Shown here in pieces: positions 60,952 through 64,000 of a DNA stretch of 64,000 nucleotides; the first letter of the stretch is position 1, and each line of letters begins with the position of its first letter. A program made the position numbers and the translations under genes. The notes beneath the pieces were generated by a model. It saw nothing but the letters and a program-made list of their open reading frames with translations. It was not told the origin of the DNA and did not search any database. This stretch comes from Geobacillus genomosp. 3 (GTDB lineage: Bacteria > Bacillota > Bacilli > Bacillales > Anoxybacillaceae): assembly GCF_000445995.2 (NCBI RefSeq), contig NC_022080.4, positions 2,514,001 to 2,578,000 of the forward strand. The letters are read 5' to 3'.

Positions 60952-60965
60952 TGTATACGCTTACA
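60952..60965 (-). promoter_or_regulatory. cre (CcpA) site upstream of the ilvE promoter
   Basis: Minus-strand TGTAAGCGTATACA matches the cre consensus TGWAANCGNTNWCA at all but one position. Its centre is about 78 bases upstream of the inferred start, a place typical for activation; CcpA activates ilv-leu in B. subtilis. The rest of this 313-base gap (60966-61086) shows no gene. Confidence 0.55.
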
Positions 60966-61091
60966 ATGTGATAGAATCAAGGATTTGTCGATTATGAAAA
61001 AATTTTTTCTTTCCCGCCAACAACAGAAGGGGAGAGGAGAGAAACGGTTCAAATAGTTTCAATCCTTCAAGGTGAAGACGCCCGGATAATG

Positions 61092-61116
61092 AAAAAAGCG
61101 GACAGGCGTCCGCTTT
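61092..61116 (-). terminator. Terminator after the ysnB-type gene
   Basis: AAAGCGGAC (complement 61108-61116) and GTCCGCTTT (complement 61095-61103), 4-base loop, then T-run. The stem overlaps the stop codon. Confidence 0.9.
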
Positions 61117-61624
61117 AGATAGAAAACGTTTTTTCAAGACCGGGAATAGGGCGCCCCCCGATATCGCAAAATTGGATGAAGGTCCGCCCTCTGTCCATTT
61201 CTAACACCGCATATGTTTTTTCTTTTCTTCCGCGCGGCAGGGCGATGCTGCCGGGATTAATGAACAACACATCATCGATTTGCTCGGCGCCAGCCAAGTG
61301 GGAGTGGCCGAAGCAAACGATATTGGCCCCCGCTTCTTTCGCCCGATAGTATAACCGTAAAAGCGACGTCTTCACCCCGTATAAGTGGCCGTGGGTGACA
61401 AAGAGGCGGACGCCGTCCGCCTCCTCGATCCGCTCATCGGGAAACGCCGCTGTCCAATCGCAATTGCCGCGCACGACCGCAAATGGGGCGATCGCATCCG
61501 CCTCAGCCGGCAGTTCGGAATCGCCGCAATGAATGAACAAGTTCACTTCATGGCGATGGCGCATGACAATTTGCGCCAGTTCATCCGTAAGCCCATGGCT
61601 GTCACTCACAATGACCGCTTTCAT
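61115..61624 (-). CDS. YfcE/YsnB-type metallophosphoesterase
   Basis: A 169-aa calcineurin-like phosphoesterase with the metal motifs SDSHG (residues 6-10), [22 protein letters not shown] and GHSHLAG. Members hydrolyse phosphodiesters; the natural substrate is unknown. Encoded after rdgB with four-base overlap, as ysnB in B. subtilis. Confidence 0.93.
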   Translation of the reverse strand: MKAVIVSDSHGLTDELAQIVMRHRHEVNLFIHCGDSELPAEADAIAPFAVVRGNCDWTAAFPDERIEEADGVRLFVTHGHLYGVKTSLLRLYYRAKEAGANIVCFGHSHLAGAEQIDDVLFINPGSIALPRGRKEKTYAVLEMDRGRTFIQFCDIGGRPIPGLEKTFSI

Positions 61625-62235
61625 TCCGCCCGCCTCGTTTCGCCCATGATCTCGTCCCATTGCTCATTCAACCGCGCCAACGCCTTCGCCCGGTGGCTGA
61701 TGGCATTTTTCTCTTCCGGAGTGAGTTCAGCCATCGTCTTCCCCTTCTCCGGAAGATAAAAGACGGGATCATATCCGAAACCGCCCTCCCCGCGCGGCTC
61801 TTCAGCGATATAGCCGTCGCACGTCGCTTCGACAACGGCGGTCAGCCGCCCGGGAATGGCGACCGCCAACGCGCAATGAAAGCGGGCGGTGCGTTTTTCC
61901 ATCGGCACACCTTCCAACTCACAAAGCAGTTTTTCGATGTTGCGCGCGTCGTTTTTGTCTTCGCCGGCATAGCGGGCTGAATAGACACCCGGCCGGCCGC
62001 CGAGCGCATCGACCGCCAACCCGGAATCGTCGGCGATGACCGGCCGCTGCAAGCGGTCAGACACCGCTTCCGCCTTTAGTTTGGCGTTTTCGGCAAATGT
62101 GCTCCCTGTTTCTTCAACATCCGGAACGTCCGGAAAATCAAGCAACGATTTCACGTCGATGCCCCGCTTCGCAAACAAGGCGGCAAACTCGCGCACTTTG
62201 CCGGCATTTTTTGTGGCAATGACGATTTCCTTCAC
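61621..62235 (-). CDS. rdgB: dITP/XTP pyrophosphatase (RdgB/HAM1)
   Basis: RdgB removes deaminated purine nucleotides such as dITP and XTP. The 204-aa product has [55 protein letters not shown] and [15 protein letters not shown] at 62235 follows GGGAGGGG. It overlaps rph and the phosphoesterase gene. Confidence 0.96.
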   Translation of the reverse strand: MKEIVIATKNAGKVREFAALFAKRGIDVKSLLDFPDVPDVEETGSTFAENAKLKAEAVSDRLQRPVIADDSGLAVDALGGRPGVYSARYAGEDKNDARNIEKLLCELEGVPMEKRTARFHCALAVAIPGRLTAVVEATCDGYIAEEPRGEGGFGYDPVFYLPEKGKTMAELTPEEKNAISHRAKALARLNEQWDEIMGETRRAE

Positions 62236-63005
62236 TCTGCCTTCCCCTCCCGTTCTGTTTCCCACTTCGCCCCGATGTGGGCCGCCTTCTCGCCTAATAC
62301 GCGGCGCTGAATGGCGATGAGCTGTTCAATGCCGGTTTGCGCCGCCCCGAGCAACTCGTCCAGCTCGGCGCGGGAAAAAGTCGCCTCTTCCCCGGTGCCT
62401 TGAATTTCGACAAACTGGCCGGCCCCGGTCATGACGACGTTCATGTCAACTTTGGCCCGCGTGTCCTCGCTGTAATTCAAATCAAGGATGATCCCGTGTT
62501 CGGGATCGATGCCGACTGACGTAGCAGCGAGAAAATCGCGAACCGGAAGCGACTGAAGCTTCCCTTCCTCAACGAGCTTCGAGAGCGCCAGCACTAGCGC
62601 TACATACGCGCCGGTAATCGACGCTGTCCGCGTCCCTCCGTCCGCCTGAATGACGTCACAGTCAAGCCAGACGGTCCGCTCACCCAACTGTTCCAGCTCA
62701 ACGACCGAACGGAGCGACCGGCCGATCAGGCGCTGAATTTCCATCGTCCTCCCTGACACTTTCCCTTTGCTCGCTTCCCTCGCATTCCGCTGTTCTGTCG
62801 CCCGCGGCAGCATCCCATATTCAGCCGTAATCCATCCTTTCCCGCCGCCGCGCATAAACGGCGGCACTTTCTCTTCGACCGTCGCCGTGCAAATCACTTT
62901 CGTGTCGCCGATTTCAATCAGCACCGACCCTTCGGCATGTTTCATGTAATGCGGTTGTATATGTACAGGGCGCAGCTCGCGGTTCTTTCGTCCGTCCGTT
63001 CTCAT
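62232..63005 (-). CDS. rph: Ribonuclease PH
   Basis: RNase PH is a phosphorolytic 3'-5' exoribonuclease that trims tRNA 3' ends. The 257-aa product has [44 protein letters not shown] and [30 protein letters not shown] precedes the ATG at 63005. First gene of the rph-rdgB-phosphoesterase group. Confidence 0.96.
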   Translation of the reverse strand: MRTDGRKNRELRPVHIQPHYMKHAEGSVLIEIGDTKVICTATVEEKVPPFMRGGGKGWITAEYGMLPRATEQRNAREASKGKVSGRTMEIQRLIGRSLRSVVELEQLGERTVWLDCDVIQADGGTRTASITGAYVALVLALSKLVEEGKLQSLPVRDFLAATSVGIDPEHGIILDLNYSEDTRAKVDMNVVMTGAGQFVEIQGTGEEATFSRAELDELLGAAQTGIEQLIAIQRRVLGEKAAHIGAKWETEREGKAE

Positions 63006-63011
63006 CGGCAA

Positions 63012-63399
63012 TCCTCCCTCTAGAAATGTTGATATATCAAGGCTTTTCGGCCTCTCAGGGGTGCCGAAAAAATATTTTTCGACAAAATCCCTTACATCCT
63101 TTTTCAGTTTTGTGGATATCTTACAGACCTAGGGTGCGCTTCGCGGCCACGCCTGGATCCATTTTCCTGACGTGGGAGGAAGTGTATTCGATGCACCCTT
63201 GGATCTCCGCATCGCTGATGAGGACGAACCCTCCCATGTCTCCGGGCGTCTTTGCGCCAACATTCCCTCGTTCGGTCTCGTCATCAGGCGGAGGCCGGCC
63301 AAGCTCCTTTCGGGACTCGAGGTCGAATGGATGAGATCACGCCAGCTTCTCCGGTGTCATCCTGTTGTCCAACACTTCTTCCGTTCGTGGGGGGAGGCC
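63012..63399. other. Gap between rph and the IS110 transposase, with palindromes
   Basis: No gene is convincing here. Near rph are a 12-bp palindrome TTGATATATCAA (63029-63040), a hairpin TTTTCGGC/GCCGAAAA (about 63044-63070) and CGAAAAAATATTTTTCG (63065-63081). No clear rph promoter was found. The part nearer the transposase (about 63130-63399) is GC-rich and is likely the 3' noncoding end of the insertion element; its boundary cannot be set from this window. Confidence 0.5.
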
Positions 63400-64000
63400 T
63401 TAGGCCGCCCGGTGTGGAACATGGGACAAGACGTCCTGCCTCATTCGCTCCGCGTCAAACGCTTGTTTCTTCGTGCAAATCGCAAACAGCACATTCAACA
63501 GCTTTCGGCATAACGCGACGATGGACTGCTTTCCGGTCAGCGGGTTGACGGGCCGGGTCGTATAGTACTCATGCAGCTCGCGAAACGCCTCATTGTGCCG
63601 GATCAGCGGAATCACCGCCCGAAACAGCACCGATCGCAGCCGTTTCCGTCCCCGCTTCGAGATGTGCTTTTGCCCTTTGCGCTGGCCGGAGGAGTTCTCC
63701 TTGAGCGTCAGGCCCGCCAACTTCACCAATTGACGCGGGTCCCGATAGTGGGCAAAACTGCCGATCTCCGCCAGCAGATCGATGATCGTGGCATCTCCCA
63801 ACCCGTCGACCGTTTTCAGCCATTGATACTCCATCGTTGTTTGAACCAATGCCTTCAACTCGGCGTCCAACGCTGCGATTTCGGCCTCGAACTGGCGGTA
63901 TTGGCGGACGAGCGCGGCGATCTCAAACCGGGCCATCGTCGTCCCTTCCGTCACCCCAATCGAGCCCTTCGCGGCGTCGATCAACGCCTGAATTTTCGCT
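63130..64000 (-). mobile_element. Partial IS110-family insertion sequence
   Basis: Comprises the transposase fragment and the downstream noncoding stretch. IS110 elements lack typical terminal inverted repeats, so the left limit (about 63130, perhaps nearer to 63085) is a guess. It separates rph from the gene that lies upstream of it in relatives. Confidence 0.5.
63400..64000 (-). CDS. IS110-family transposase, C-terminal part (continues past the window edge)
   Basis: About 200 residues are present and the reading frame is open to the right edge, so the N-terminal DEDD domain lies outside. The visible part is the Tnp_20 (IS116/IS110/IS902) domain: VDGLGDATIIDLLAEIGSF, the region of the catalytic serine in KENSSGQRKGQKHISKRGRKRLR, then a helical C terminus. 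IS110 recombinases use a bridge RNA encoded in a noncoding end of the element. Intactness cannot be judged here. Confidence 0.88.
   Translation of the reverse strand, partial: AKIQALIDAAKGSIGVTEGTTMARFEIAALVRQYRQFEAEIAALDAELKALVQTTMEYQWLKTVDGLGDATIIDLLAEIGSFAHYRDPRQLVKLAGLTLKENSSGQRKGQKHISKRGRKRLRSVLFRAVIPLIRHNEAFRELHEYYTTRPVNPLTGKQSIVALCRKLLNVLFAICTKKQAFDAERMRQDVLSHVPHRAA

Noticed and set aside
60994..61056. A 20-codon plus-strand frame beginning MKKFFLSRQQQ
   Set aside because: Too short, no proper ribosome binding site, Lys/Phe content explained by AT-rich DNA.
63172..63513. A 113-codon plus-strand frame overlapping the end of the IS110 transposase
   Set aside because: No ribosome binding site and partly antisense to the transposase; more likely noncoding end of the element.

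Overview
The window looks like the chromosome of a thermophilic, endospore-forming Bacillaceae, most likely Geobacillus or a close relative (inference). The reasons are the sporulation genes (spoIVFA/B, spoIIB, spoVID, lonB), the high GC of the protein-coding DNA, Bacillus-type Shine-Dalgarno sites with frequent GTG/TTG starts, and a gene order that follows the B. subtilis stretch running from rph/ilv-leu through tig-clpX-lonB-lonA, hem, spoVID-ysxE, valS-folC, spoIIB-maf-radC-mre-min and spoIVF to rplU-prp-rpmA. Almost every gene is on the minus strand, so transcription runs from high to low coordinates.

Layout from low to high coordinates. 1-1.2 kb: ribosomal operon rplU-prp-rpmA with an L21 leader. 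1.3-2.9 kb: spoIVFA-spoIVFB behind a sigma-E-type promoter. 3.2-8.7 kb: minD, minC, mreD, mreC, mreB, radC, maf (cell shape, division-site placement). 9-28 kb: spoIIB, then a large type IV pilus locus in the place where B. subtilis has only comC. Its minus-strand operon encodes a 509-aa acidic membrane protein, a PRC-barrel protein, a VanW/G5 protein, PilB, PilT, PilC, a pilin, the prepilin peptidase, PilM, PilN, PilO and a second prepilin. A divergent plus-strand trio of minor pilins faces a 1074-aa secreted von Willebrand A protein. 28-32.5 kb: folC and valS with a valine T-box. 32.7-35 kb: a 62-aa membrane protein, ysxE and spoVID. 35-41.3 kb: the haem operon hemA-hemX-hemC-hemD-hemB-hemL. 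41.5-50 kb: a small membrane protein, engB, lonA, lonB, clpX, tig. 50-61 kb: ysoA and the branched-chain amino acid operon ilvE-(T-box)-ilvB-ilvH-ilvC-leuA-leuB-leuC-leuD. 61-63 kb: a ysnB-type phosphoesterase, rdgB and rph. From 63.4 kb to the right edge: the C-terminal part of an IS110-family transposase that continues beyond the window.

Most of the window is conserved housekeeping and sporulation DNA. The accessory part is the type IV pilus locus. It has both an extension and a retraction ATPase, the alignment subcomplex MNO, minor pilins and a putative VWA tip adhesin, plus three proteins not found in textbook pilus machines. Two patches inside it (the pilin C-terminal part and an insert in the VWA domain) are clearly AT-rich against very GC-rich surroundings, suggesting diversification by exchange. 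Regulation of the branched-chain operon is also unusual: CodY-like and cre sites lie upstream of ilvE, while the leucine T-box is internal, between ilvE and ilvB. Promoter and start-site calls were made by reading the sequence, without alignment or search.
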